In this document: one piece after another, positions 23,683 through 35,429 of the stretch | How positions within the stretch are numbered: position 1 is the first letter of the stretch | How the letters are laid out: each line of letters opens with the position of its first letter | Assembly: GCA_021234155.1 (NCBI GenBank) | Contig: JAJEKV010000159.1 | Location: 765,971-829,970 of the forward strand | Source of the DNA: Isoetes taiwanensis | Lineage: Eukaryota > Streptophyta > Lycopodiopsida > Isoetales > Isoetaceae | DNA: 64,000 bases | Reading direction: 5' to 3' | Translations under genes and position numbers: made by a program | Notes under the pieces: generated by a model | Databases searched by the model: none | Seen by the model: the letters and a program-made list of their open reading frames with translations, nothing else | Told to the model about the DNA's origin: nothing

Positions 23683-25870
23683 GTTAATGTGGCGAGAAAT
23701 CCGATATAGCCCTCCCACATCACCATGCCGCGCCATGTCGATTGATGGGCATGGGTTCTCCTTGCGCCATACCCCGCCATGCTCACCATCACCATACGCG
23801 CCATCGTCGATTGATGGGCATGGGTTCTCATGCGCCATGCCCCATTGCGTAGAGTGACGGATCACTATCTTGAGCGGTATGCGGGGATATCCATGCTACT
23901 TCCCATGCCATGCCAAATCCGCGTGGCACCTTTTATGTAGGTACTGTAAAGTCGCGGGCACGCCAACCTGCACCATTCAAAGCGAATCATACTCATCCTG
24001 CGCTCAGCCATACCGCTGTTCCTTCAACCTTATGTACCCTTTGGATGCAGCGAATTAGATTTTATTTGCGCCGCGTAATGTCACATGGGTGACCGCGCCC
24101 GGTTAATGTAGCCATATATTGTCTAGCGAGGGGTTAATGTGGCCATAGATTGCTGGCGAATTATGACCGCCCAGTTGCATTGTGTAGCGTCTGCTACTGC
24201 TTGGCTACTACAGCGATTCATGACTTATAGGGTATATATATGGGTTTGTAGGTAGGTTGGGGTTTAAGCCAATTCATTTGAGTTTCAATTAGGTGAGATC
24301 AAGGAATCGAAGAAAGATGGTGAGGACAGAACCAGCGACTTCTTTGAGTCGCGATCTCTGATATTCCTGTATTGAAGATGTTGTAGTACCTTGAATGAGC
24401 CGAGGAGGGCGTTGGAACAATTCTTCCAGCACAGGGATACTTGACATCAAACATTTACAAGTGACATTTGCTTCTTTTCCTTCATAGTTGTTTATTTGTT
24501 GTTGTGATCGTTTTATTTATCTGAAGTGGAAGGTGAGATCAAATTGAACCCGGCCACAGGCATTACATAGATGACAATGATAGAGCCAGACGGGCAATGA
24601 TAAATTTGCGCAATTGAAAATCACGCGTATCGAGGCCAGACATTGAAAGAAATTCGGCTTTGGACTACGTGGAGGCGCTTATGCGACGCTACTGTTATTT
24701 GTATGAGACCGCCAAGTTGGAGAAGAAGCGTCTCTCATCAAAGATGTCACTGCCGGGGGTGGGATCTGAAGTCTTTAAAGTCCTCGTACATGTTGTGGGT
24801 AGGGAATCCATATCGTACTGGCGTTCTGAGTCGAGGCGTCGAGGCGAGAGGCCATGCTGACGATCCTTTGAGTTGTTTTGGTTAATTACCATTAGCCTTA
24901 TATTACCTTTGGAAATATATTATATTATATTACTATTGAATTGTATTTGTATTACTACTATTGTAATTGTATTTTTAACTAAAGTGGCCACATTAGCAAG
25001 TGGTTGTGTGGCGATAAAATTAGATGTTAGATGGGGTTGGGTGTGGCCGCTTAGGTTAATGTGGCCAAGGTTAGTGTGTATAGGTTAGTGTGGCCATGCC
25101 AGCTTCCATTGAATACCACACACTTTATATCATAGTAACACAGCGTTCAACTGGACACTTTAGGAAAAGCCACTAATACTTTGGGTTAATGTGGCCATGA
25201 GCTCAATGGTCACATTAACCAAAATGGTTTAGTATGTAGCAAACTAAAGTAGCCACATTAACCATTATGGTTTTAATGTGCATGGGTTAATGTGGCCGCG
25301 AGGTTAATCAATGGCCATGGTTTAATGTGGCCGCGATTTAATGTGACCCGAGGTTTAGTAATGGCCATGGGTTAGTAGCAACTGGCCCAGAGATTCGTCA
25401 TCTCGGGATATTGTGGCCCATAGGTTGGTGTGGTCATGTGCCAGCCATTTAGATACCACACTTTATATCATGGTAACAATGGACACTTTAAAAGGAAAAG
25501 CCACTAATACTTTGGGTTAATGTGGCCATGGGCTAAAAGTGGTCACAGTGAAATGGTTTAATGTGGCCATGGCTTAAAAATTAGCCACATTAGCATCCCA
25601 ACGGTTTGATGTGACACGGTTAATGTGGCCATGGTTTAATGTGGCCATAGGTTAATGTGGCCATGGGTTGAAAATGGCCATGTGGTTTAATGTGGGCATA
25701 GGTTGTGTGGCTGAGTTGATAACTGACCATGGTGTAATGTGGCCATTGGGTTAATGTGGCCATGGGTGATGTAAGTTAGCGTGAATCGTAACACTTTTAA
25801 ACCATGGTAGCACTTTATAAGCAAAGCTAAGTCTTTGAACAACATGAGTTTATGTGGCCAGGATTAAATG
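23683..25870 (+). repeat. GGTTAATGTGGCC repeat array, left block
   Basis: The core TTAATGTGGCCAT(GGG) recurs at irregular spacing. It is sparse at 23,683, 24,098 and 24,131 and dense from about 25,045 to 25,870, with at least ten copies mostly in plus orientation. A few copies are inverted (GGTCACATTAACC about 25,206, GCCACATTAACC about 25,253). A longer period is visible: ACCACACTTTATATCAT, then GGACACTTTA, then GCCACTAATACTTTGGG appears near 25,115-25,195 and again near 25,450-25,530. A 24,643-24,885 open frame inside has no recognisable family. The same core appears in reverse orientation at 28.4-28.6 kb. Confidence 0.85.
23715..23850 (+). repeat. Tandem duplication, about 80-bp unit
   Basis: GTCGATTGATGGGCATGGG followed by TTCTC and GCGCCAT occurs twice (about 23,737 and 23,806). 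Each is preceded by a GCGCCAT string, and CACCAT strings lie between them. Confidence 0.65.
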
Positions 25871-26454
25871 TTGACATGGGCATATACCCACCCTTCACTC
25901 TTGAAGATTGCCCTTCACACTCTCATGAAAACACACTAGAACCAACAAGCTTCTTTTGCCTCTTGAGCCTCCCACGAATGGGCCAGCCTCACCAATGTTT
26001 TCATTGAGTCCTCCACAATGGGTAGGCCCCGGAGTGCGGCAGTCTTCTGACTTGCAAGTGGTGGAGTCTCTCAACTGGAAACTAAGCTCATGAGGAGGAA
26101 ATGCCTCCAAAGCAACTGTGGGCTACTGAATATAGGGTCTCTAATGCGGGCCATGCTGCTGACATGCTACTCTCAATTCTTGTGGTGGGGAAATCTTCTC
26201 CTCACCAATGCCATCCTCAGTACAATCTTCTCTCACCATTGTCATCCCTCGATCCTTGCACCAATGTGCAGAGTATCCTCACAGACTAGATGGTTGCCTT
26301 GCTGTTATCAAGAAAACCATCATGGTATGCCTCTCCAGTGCCCCTCAAGTTCTCCCAAGCGCGGCTTGAGAACCATGCAATGTTCCACAAACCCTTAAAA
26401 TGTCCTCCTCTCTTTATACTTGGCCATCATTTGGATCAGGCGCTGACTGGTGTT

Positions 26455-28440
26455 TTACTGGAAATGTTGCATACAAAAATACCCCAAGGCTTGCGATCCG
26501 CAAGATAACCGATGCTCATGTGCAACATCCACAAGGTAGGGCACAACCTCTCGGTTTGCATCAGCCATCCATATTTTTGACTCACGCCGCCCTCCCTTCT
26601 TTTGAAGTTCAACCATCGCGGCCCTCATCGGGAGGCCAGCCGTGCCCCTATGGTGATGTCTCAACTATATGCTCTATGCTATTCACTTTGGAAACCCTCA
26701 TCCCCTTCTTGAACTTTATCATAAAAGGTGTGTTTTAATCTAGAGTAGGCATGTAGATCAACCCAATCAATCCTCCCTCTCAGGCATGCTTGAAACCCCT
26801 AGCTTTCTCTTCATTTGGTTGTGATAAGCCTCTAGCATTTGTCTCTTAGTTGGGTATGAGGATAAATTCTTGCTAACAATGATCCAAGTCGTGATGTTCT
26901 TAGTCCAAGTCCTGTTCATGTACTTGTAAGCCCTCTTCCAAGATTTGTATTTCTCCTTGAACTCATCGATAGCCTCAGCTTCCCCTCTCACAAGCCTCCA
27001 CTGCCGTCTTACAAATCTTCCATCACTTCACATGTATGTATTTATACATTATGTGGCCAAGGTCATAAACATCTCCTGCAACTTCTTGTTCTTCACGTAA
27101 GCACAAGAGCATTTTTCCTCACATGCCAAATGCACAATTGTATTCTACAATTTAAATGACCTTTTCCAATGCATTAATCTCTTGCTTTGGCATCATCAAC
27201 AATAAACAAAGAGGGTTGCCAAGTGGGATCCACACCATGGATGTGATTCTTCAATCTCGCGAAGAGCCAAGGTCGGATGTCCTCTTACGCACAGCTGAGC
27301 AGAGGAGCAAGCAATGGGTACACCATTTCCATGGTCGCCATTATACCTTTTTTTTTTTTTTTTTGAGGGAATGAGCTTTTTAATCATTAATTATGGAGGA
27401 ATAAGTACAAAATAAATATTGCGTAAGATGCCGACTGAAAGCATATAGGATTTAACATTTGGATTTGATGCAACCCAAATAAAACATAAGGATCTATGAA
27501 TAGTAATATAGTGTTAGCAATGAAACCAATTAAGAAGCTGCTTGAAAATGTAATTGTCAGTCATGGTATACTAGCAAGGTATGCAGGGCTATAGCAATGA
27601 TGCGTTTGTCTTGAAAGTTGGAGTCCATTGCTCACGGCATCATTCTTGCCATGTTCTAAGAAGAATCTTCCTTCGAAGGGAGTGATTATCTAAGTAAAAT
27701 GGTACACCTTCTTGGTACAGGCATGATTACAGGTGCAATTCTACCCACATCCATACATAAAGCTTAACGTCTTACGTGCTTAACATCAAGTGTCAATCTT
27801 TATCTTCTAGACAAATTGTAGAGATCATCCATGTGAAGGAATTGATCTCTATTCTTCACATTATTAGGATCCATCCTCTTCTTTAGAGGCCCATTGCTCT
27901 TCATCTTTCATATACACTCCTGTGGGGTGTGATCTTTGTATCAGTGATTCTGGCCCCAATCTTTTTCTTCTCTTGTGATAACCAAGGAGCTACATAAATT
28001 GCACAGTCTTGCTTTGTTAGAGATCAGTAACACCATGACATACTTTTGCCTTCCAGGATCAATGTGTTCCATCTCACTTGAAGGTTATTTTGGGTGCATT
28101 CGGGTTTCAAATGCAATTTGCTTAGAGTGGTGAAATGGCACCTACACCCTCTCTTGATGCTCATAGCCCTCTGAAAATATCTTTGGAGTATGATGGGTCA
28201 ATCCTCTTTGCTTCCCGGCAACCATAGCTTGGTTGTCTTGTGCTTTGCCTTCACGGGGAGTTTGCTACGAGGAGATCTTTTTGGTCCATACCCGCGGTGG
28301 TAGCTAAAACAAAAAACCACACTTCAATTCTTGTGGCCAGAGCAACAAACATATATGCCTTCAACAAGCCATTAACTAAACTTGCATAATAGGGCCATTC
28401 GCCACTATTACTAACTAAGTCCACATTAACCACCAACGCA
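26455..28440 (-). pseudogene. MULE (Mutator-like) transposase relic with SWIM zinc finger
   Basis: Cut-and-paste DNA transposase, decayed, read on the minus strand. From the N-terminal side: SLVNGLLKAYMFVALATRIE (28,318-28,390); QRGLTHHTPKIFSEG (about 28,165-28,215); MDPNNVKNRDQFLHMDDLYN (about 27,815-27,880), like the pre-DDE segment of plant MULEs; LATLFV then DDAKARD in the next frame (about 27,180-27,225), in the place of the catalytic Asp strand; LCIWHVRK (about 27,105-27,130), the conserved MULE C/W-H block; YKSWKRAYKYMNRTW and LEAYHNQMKRKLG (26,785-26,950); and a SWIM-like YLVDVAHEHRLSCGSQALGY with FCMQHF (about 26,455-26,560), where the CxC of the CxCx(n)CxH finger is damaged. Stops and shifts separate these blocks, so it is not functional. 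Repeats of opposite orientation flank it. Confidence 0.83.
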
Positions 28441-28640
28441 CCTTCAAGGCCACATTAGCACGAAGGCCACACTAGACCATACCTCCCTTTGCCAGAATTA
28501 AATTGAACTTGAGGGCCTGCGTGCTATAGCCCACATTAACACTTCTAAAGGCCACATTTGTACTACAATCCTAAGGCCACATTAACCACTTATTAAACCA
28601 CCCCAATGCACGAGGAGCCTTGTAGGACTATAGCCACATT
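28425..28640 (-). repeat. GGTTAATGTGGCC repeat array, right block (inverted)
   Basis: Plus-strand reading gives CCACATTAACCACC, GGCCACATTAGC, GCCCACATTAACAC, GGCCACATTAACCAC and GCCACATTAACCATC, that is the left-block core in reverse orientation. An isolated copy, GGCCACATTAACGG, lies at 29,479. The block sits between the transposase core and the coding-like piece at 28,703-28,972. Confidence 0.85.
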
Positions 28641-28702
28641 AACCATCACTTTCGGTTCAAACACTACACTCCCTTTCCTAAACTTACCTACCCCCGCCAA
28701 AT

Positions 28703-28972
28703 TTAAGGGTGGGTTGCGGCCCATGTAGGCAAACACCTCACGATCTTGAGATGGGCACCTGCAGTCCTTCTTTTGCATGCCACTCTCTCTTGTGAGAGAC
28801 CATTGCTTATAAAATGTAGTAGTAAACCACGGATAATTACGCTTGATGAAGTCACGAAACTTCTACATTGGTTGGAATATAGCGTAAAGGAAGCAGCCAT
28901 GAGCCACTCTTTGGGGCTGTGTGGTGATTTTTCCATTTCCCATATCAAGTCCTTCCTTGAAAGCCCGGGCAC
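28703..28972 (-). pseudogene. Probable N-terminal part of the MULE transposase
   Basis: Open on the minus strand (MPGLSRKDLIWEMEKSPHSP, then QCRSFVTSSSVIIRGLLLHF) immediately beyond the inverted repeat block and in the same direction as the transposase. Length and position would fit the N-terminal region of the same protein, broken by repeat insertion. I recognise no motif of its own, so the link is by position only. Confidence 0.35.
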
Positions 28973-28999
28973 GGAGGAGGGATCTTGAATGGGGGAGGA

Positions 29000-30470
29000 T
29001 TTAGTCGAAATAATTTACTTACGGGGTTTTTGAAAATAATTGAAAAGCCAAGGTGAAAGCTTACCTTCTCCACCTCAGGATCGATCATAGGAAAAACATC
29101 TCCTACAACTTGCGGCCAATTCAAGTAGTAGCGGAAGAGGGAAGGTCAGAAAGGGAATGGGTAGAAGGGGATTTAAAGAATTCTCATCAAGGAATTTCTT
29201 AAAGAGCAAGGCATTTCCTTTAATAGGCTGAAGCGGTTGAACGATCTTATAGAACTTTATAATTTGGTCCTGAACACAAATGATTGATGACTTACTGCGG
29301 AGAATACGGTTGGCGGAGTTCGCGGTTAATCTTGATTTGGCGCCATGGAAGTAGCATGGAGATCATCACTTTATTTGCTCTAGCGCGTGCTTTTGCCCCA
29401 TGAATGGGGCGTGGTGAAACCCATACCCATCGTCGGATCGATGGCGTGCGTGGTAGTAGATGGGCGATATCGGGATTCGGCCACATTAACGGATCGCTTG
29501 AGATATCTGGGGTTCCATTTTTCTTCAAATCATCTTTGCATGCGAGTTACGCTCATAGTACTGGGTTAACAAAGAAAAGCGGCGTGTGTATCTGCAAATA
29601 TGATGTCTTACAAGCCAGTATAGTAGGGAGGTAGGCATAAAATCACGGTGATTTCATGAACACAGCGTGTTTCGTGAGCATGATGAAGATGTGTGAATGC
29701 ATAAAATACGGTGAGGCGGCTAAATTTCTAGCGATTGCAACGTTCTTTAGGTCTCTTTCTATCTCTAGATGCTAAACCTTGTGCAATTGTAGAGAGCACT
29801 AGAATGAAATAATAGTCCAGATGTAAGAGTAGATCTAGAACCCTTATTTACTGCTCAGGTCATTTTGCACCTAACCCACTAGCGATGAGTAACGTATGTA
29901 CCTAGAATAACTGAATATTGCACCTTGTTTGTATCATCACCATCTCCATGCACTTGCATAGCTGGAGACCCTTTTGTTGGTATACCACTTAAAACAGCAC
30001 AAACAATACGCATTAATAAGCCTCATTTGAGCAAAGAAAGTGGCCAAGTGCGATTGTACAATTTTCTGCGTATACATTATGATCCTTCTATAATCTATCA
30101 GAAAGGAAAAAAAAAGCCATCGCATTTTTCTGGGCCATCATTTTTTGCAACATGTTATTTAGTATCCTCTAAAAAGGAATCCCAGGGTAGGGTGGGCTTT
30201 CTTTAGATGCGGTTGGTGATGGTATGATTACTAAAGGTGCATAAAAAATCTTCTATTTCAAGATCTCTGGCTAAGGTGTTTGAAACCTTGCTTAGCTTGA
30301 GGTGTTTAGGAAGCTTACCGGCTTGGTTCCATCAATAGGAGCTCATATCTTCAAGATCGTTTAATTTTGTGCAGAATTTGGAGGCGAGGAATGATTCTTG
30401 GCTGAGTTTGTTCACAATCCAACCCGAAACCGTCAGGAGGACGTTCCCAAGACAAGACTCTCGAGGGCTG
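29000..30470. other. Intergenic, nothing recognised
   Basis: No gene or clear repeat except the isolated GGCCACATTAACGG at 29,479. Open frames at 29,292-29,634 and 29,925-30,206 lack recognisable features. Confidence 0.4.
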
Positions 30471-30478
30471 AATTTGAA

Positions 30479-30850
30479 AGCATGCTATGGTGTACACTTT
30501 TGGAACCCTCCAAAGTATCTACTTGTTTTGAATCTTTTAAAGCCGATCACTCTATTTTTTTCTTTCCGGTAAAATCAATCCAAAATTTTTGAGTTGAAGG
30601 TCAATAACATGTCAATCTATAGTATTGAGAGGATGACAATACTATTAGAGACTAAAATGGATAAATAACCCTCAAACTTATTGTTTTTATTGAGACATTA
30701 TTACAGAGTTCCCGATTACCAGTGTTGGGTGTACTTTTGCGATGGTTGCTCCTAAAAGGGAGCTTTTAGATGGTACACCTAGCATGCTTTTCACTTACCT
30801 ATATCTGTTTGTGACGTTAAGTTGCGTTTCCACATGAAACCCATTTGCTA
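30479..30850 (+). repeat. Dispersed repeat, copy 1 of an inverted pair
   Basis: Matches the reverse complement of about 52,100-52,465. Shared runs include AGCATGCTA, AAAATCAATC, TTGAAGGTCAATAA, ATGTCAAT, AATACTATTAGAGAC, CAAACTTATT and CTAGCATGCTTT, in the same order at similar spacing over about 330 bases. Likely fragments of one transposon family; no protein recognised. Confidence 0.75.
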
Positions 30851-30984
30851 GCTCAGGGGCTCTATATTGTATAGTATATACCCTTATATATCTTAATACT
30901 CTTTTCGATGATAAGCAATATGCGTCAATTTGGATTTATTCTCACGATTATAAGTGATCTGACAAGAGAAAGGTCAGTGCTTAG

Positions 30985-31215
30985 CGATACATAGGCGACA
31001 TACTGGGTTAAATACATGCGGCGATACGGCCCGTGACAGGCGTGACGCCAGACGCTCGCTAGAACACATCGTGTGTGGCGTGGTCTTTAGACTTATGCGG
31101 CGTCTCTGAGCGTGACTTCGAGGCGGCTGACTTAGGCGTGACCCACGTGACTGGATATAGCTGGTGACGGGGCGATGGTGGCGTCCTCGTATGCTAGGCG
31201 TCGCTATGCGCCATA
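30985..31215 (+). repeat. CpG-dense block with GGCGTGAC-type repeats
   Basis: A short GC-rich island in AT-rich DNA, with recurring GCGTGAC, GGCGTC, GGCGTGG and CGTGAC strings (for example 31,040, 31,075, 31,110, 31,135, 31,190). A similar block lies at 57,645-57,950. No ORF is convincing. Confidence 0.6.
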
Positions 31216-31224
31216 AATATTTAT

Positions 31225-32600
31225 ATAAATATATTTTGTGTAATTAAAAATTGTAAAATACTAGACGCTGGCATGTGACGTCATGAGAAAATAAAAATAA
31301 AATGAATGAATTGCTTAGATAATTTACAATATGATGTAGAAGAGGCAAAGGCATGCCATCTTTTTTAATTGAAAATGCATTATATTGCATTTACATTTTT
31401 AAATAATCATAAAGACTTCGTTAAGGGGAGTATCCACCTTTAGCCTAGAGTAAATCTCCTGCTCCGGACTTCCGGTGGAGTCGTCCTCCAGGAAATAAGG
31501 GAAGTGGTTGAGGCCTCTCGGCCTCATCTTGTTGAGTTCGCGATAGGATGGCTAAGTTCAGCTCCACTCATGACTGTGCTGCGTCACCGTTTGGAAGCTT
31601 GATTCGCGCAATAGACACTTTAGCTTCATAAAAAGCAGAAGAATATGGCATTAATCTGGTTCGCTAGAATTACAATAATTACAATGTACATTGGCATTTA
31701 AGTAATGTGGGATAGTTCCCTCTTAGGTATAGCTGTTGATATAGATAAATGGCTCCACAGTGGTAGCTCTATATTCACGTGGTCCTTGACCCATATAGCA
31801 TTTATGACAATATGATGAGTATTAGCTAATGACATTTAAAGTTCTCGTTAAAATTAATGTGACCTAGTTTATAAGCTCTTATACGAGATCTATGGGTAGG
31901 AAACCCTTCGAGTAGCCAGGAACCCAAATTGAGGCGGAATTCATTTTACTTGAAGTTGCTTTTTGGAGTTAAGTTACGTATGTTTCTTGATTGGATCCTT
32001 TGCGTTGAATGCGATCTGATTGCAAGGCACGCACAACATTAAAATTACCTTGACATCTTCCCTTGTGAATTAAAATTGGTTTAAAGGACTTTTGACCACG
32101 ACTTTATTTATGATACTCTTTGCCTTTGATGTCGGTAGGTCAGCACAATATTAAAAAATAAAAATAAGCTATGACTAGTGCATTGTACCTCCTTTTTAAG
32201 TTGGAAGTTAAGCCCATCATGAAGCAGGCTTCTTCGATTAAGCTTTTTTGCTTTTTCTATCTCAGGAAGCAATCTTTCATTTGATTTTTTAGCTCTCTAT
32301 TGTCGCGGTGGTCATAAGCGCCGAGCCACTCCCTAGGCGTAGGAATATGCAAGAGATATTGTTTGAAAGCGCATCCTAGGTGTGAGTATAAAGACACTTC
32401 TAGGAGTCATCCTTCTTAGGAAGATTGTCCACACAGCAGAAGCATAAATGGTGGGTATAAAAGCGTGTTATATACCGTCGCCATATCCCGGAGTCAGATA
32501 GGAAACTTTTTGAGCACTTTACAATTTATTTTAGGAGTAGAGAGATAGACAAAACAGCAATTTAGATGGTAAGAACTAATATTTGAGGTTGATATCTTAA
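31225..32600. other. Intergenic, weakly coding-like minus strand
   Basis: Mostly AT-rich. The minus strand at about 31,435-31,550 reads protein-like (PYFLEDDSTGSPEQEIYSRL) without a recognisable family. Nothing else seen. Confidence 0.3.
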
Positions 32601-32625
32601 ATAATATGTTCACATAAAACTTTCA

Positions 32626-33441
32626 CTAAAAATCATTATTATTATGATAGTCGGGTATATTGAGGCCAAATGGCATGGGATTTCTGATAATAAAAGCGAA
32701 GTGAAGCGGACGTTCTCCTTCTTGATTGACCACACTGGCGTCATCGAGATCAGGACCTCTCGAGTTAAATGATTCCGTTGTCCTTGGGATCAGGAGCAGA
32801 TAAGTCACAGTGATTCATATCGTCATTAAGCCCTCTTGCCAGACCTGTGAGTCAGTTGCTCCACTTGCCTCTTGGCGCGGGAAGTAGTAAGGAATGAGCA
32901 TCTTTAACGTATGCGCAGCGAAAATATTTGAGTATCTAATGGATATATTTGCAATTTGAAATCTCCTCAAGTTCCTTGCACGAGAAAAATCTATCCACAT
33001 GCAATCTCGTAGAGACGGAGTCCATACTATATCTCACCAGGCCTCCATATTCTCGAGCGTGGTAGATAATCAAAACTATAGTCGACACTATGTCGATGGG
33101 GCATAGGAATTAGAAAGTGCAGGGGAATTTGCCCTAGCTTAGGTCAGGTTTAAAATATACTTCCTTGTTCTCTCTGGGTGGGAAACATGCTTTAGAGGAA
33201 GGGGAGTGGCTACTTGAAGGCACAAATATCCATAAAAACAATCCATTTACTTATTTTTTTTAAAGGCTATCTTAGCCTGCAAAAGCTGTTCTTTGTAGTG
33301 TGGGGTGAGGTTGGCTACTTGGAACATCGGCATGGTGCTACCTGCGTGGAGTCCTCCTCCTAGTTTCTCAAACTCTTCCCTTTCCTCTCTGTGACAAAAC
33401 TCCATGCATAAATCTACATACCTAATTAGATGGTAAAGCAT
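32626..33441 (-). other. Unidentified coding-like segments (possible exons)
   Basis: Three minus-strand frames follow one another: 33,247-33,441 (YVDLCMEFCHREEREEFEKL), 32,815-33,000 and 32,626-32,808 (PLHFAFIIRNPMPFGLNIPD). Their residue use looks protein-like, and a plausible acceptor (TTTTGCAG before GCTAAGATAG) occurs in the first. I recognise no family. They could be exons of one gene or fragments of a mobile element. Confidence 0.3.
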
Positions 33442-33717
33442 ATATATATACTACCCAGCCATACGTCATCCTCCTATGAGTCACTGAATACCATTAATGT
33501 GAGGAGAAAACTAGCACACCTAGGTCAAAAGAATTATGAGAGAAACATTTGAATATACTTGCATAATAGCAGGGGGTTTTCTTTGTGTTTTTAATGCATT
33601 TTATTTAAGGTTTTCCCTTATGATTTTGTGATGTATTCAAATGGATGTACTAATGCGTGCATCTAGAGTGCACCATTTAGAACCATTGATTTTAGCCTTT
33701 TTTTTCATTTAATTGAC

Positions 33718-33930
33718 AGCCCGTGCCCCCTTTTTTGTCGTGTGGTGCATATTGGTCAGCTTAGCCGATGGCTCACAACAAAAGCCCTCTTTTGTGTGTA
33801 TGAGTGCGTAATAGGTAATATGACTGACTCACAACAAAGCCCTTTTTTGTCGCGTGTAGTGCATCAATAATTAAATGACAATGGCTCGCAACAAAAGCCC
33901 TCTTTTTTGTGTGTGAGGTATAATGGGCAC
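33718..33930 (+). repeat. Tandem repeat, about 60-bp unit
   Basis: The unit CTCACAACAAAAGCCCTCTT followed by TTGTGTGTAT occurs at about 33,772, 33,830 (CTCACAACAAAGCCC) and 33,887 (CTCGCAACAAAAGCCCTC). A decayed copy, GCCCGTGCCCCC followed by TTTTTTGTCGTGTGGTGCAT, lies at 33,719. Confidence 0.8.
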
Positions 33931-33984
33931 ATAAGAGGCTTGGAAAGTATGTAGTCACGAGTTTCTCGCCCAGAGCAACACATT

Positions 33985-34150
33985 TCTTATCGTAACTTTT
34001 GATCAATTTCTGTTTGAGATGATTTTTTGTGCGTTGGAAAGCTCTCTCAGCGATCTTTTTTGATAGTGTATGATATGGATATGTTTGGTTAAGTTATCTA
34101 TGCTAAAACAACAATTTTTTCAGTAAGGGTTTGGTAGGCTTTCACATCCT
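33985..34150 (+). repeat. Dispersed repeat, copy 1
   Basis: Shares an ordered series of strings with 61,385-61,555: ATNNTAACTTTTGAT, then TGTTTTGAG or TGTTTGAG, then GTTGGAAAGCTCTCTC, then ATNGTGTATGATAT, then TTGGTAGG. Both are in plus orientation. The family is unknown. Confidence 0.65.
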
Positions 34151-34663
34151 ACCCGGTGATTATCTGAGGATTATATTTGTGGATATTGTTTTATGGCTCA
34201 TTCAGGATGAAGCTTGCAAAAAATTACAATGCATTTTTAGATTTTGAAGGTTAATATTAAGCCTAGATCCTTGTGCTAACAATGAGAAAAGTTCCACTTT
34301 GGTTTCTACGCCCTGTGAGAATCCATAGACGAACAGCTGTTAAATTCAGGTTGAAAATGTTTGTGTATAGATTGTTGCAAAGTTTGCTGTTTTGAGGAAT
34401 AATGGGATCAATCTTGCTCTATTTTTTATAGTACTTTTTACTTATGTTCTATTTGTTTTTATTGTGATGAAATTCAAAAGCTACAATTGATGAAAGCCTC
34501 AAATGAATTTTAGTTTTTTTTTTAAGTTTTTGAATTCTAAAATTTTTTGTCACCTTGCAAGGGAGGGGGTGGTGGCGCCCTAAGGCCTCGAAGGGGCCAA
34601 AAAAAATTTTGCAACACAAACCATTAACATCCAACATATAAAAAATTAAATCCCCAACATATA

Positions 34664-35110
34664 ACAACTTGACACATAACTACAAGTGACATTAATTAGC
34701 AGCCATTGGGTCCAACACATTTAGAATTAAATTCCCCTTAAACCCCTTTGGTTTAGATTGCATATTCACCGCGGAGGGTGGCGTGAGGCGGCCGAGAGCC
34801 CTCATAATTGTATTTTGCATTACCAAATCCAGCACCATATAGTATTAAGCAGAAATCTTGCTAGTATTTGCGAATCTTATTATACAATATAGCAAATTTT
34901 GTACTTGCATACTAGAAGCGATGAAAGACTTCGTGCGATTGTAGATTGGAATAAGGGGTGAATATGCCTATCAAGCGACTCTCATTGCGGAGTCACCCAG
35001 GTGTGGAATATGCACCCAAACCAAGGGGGTTTAAAGGGGGATTTTAATTTAAATGTGTTGGACCCAATAGTTGTGTTAATTAATGTCAATGGTAGTTATG
35101 TGTTGGTTGT
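34664..35110. mobile_element. MITE-like element with long terminal inverted repeats
   Basis: The left arm, 34,664 to about 34,785, is matched by the reverse complement of about 34,980-35,110. Paired strings: ACACATAACTAC, GACATTAATTA, ATTGGGTCCAACACATTTA, TTAAACCCC, TTGGTTT and GCATATTC. Total about 447 bp with a central unique part and no ORF, typical of a miniature inverted-repeat element. The target-site duplication is not clear. Confidence 0.8.
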
Positions 35111-35429
35111 AATAATAGGATGATACTTACAAACTATACTGATCATAAATAGTACTTTGATGGCTCGAAATGTACTACCCGATAGGCCACGGCGTCCTCT
35201 GGAGTCGTGATTGGTAGGAGGACACATGATACCCGCGAATATACTTTCGAGGAAAGATGGCCACAATGAGGAAAGACCGCTAAGAGTTGAGCCTCCGCCA
35301 TGACTATATTAATTTGAACATAACGAGAATTAGCGAGACAAAGGAAGAGAGAACTAGGGTGCATTTGCACCCACGTCTTAACTATATTATCGCATTTATG
35401 TATGGGGTGCATATCAAACTCTAGGTTGC

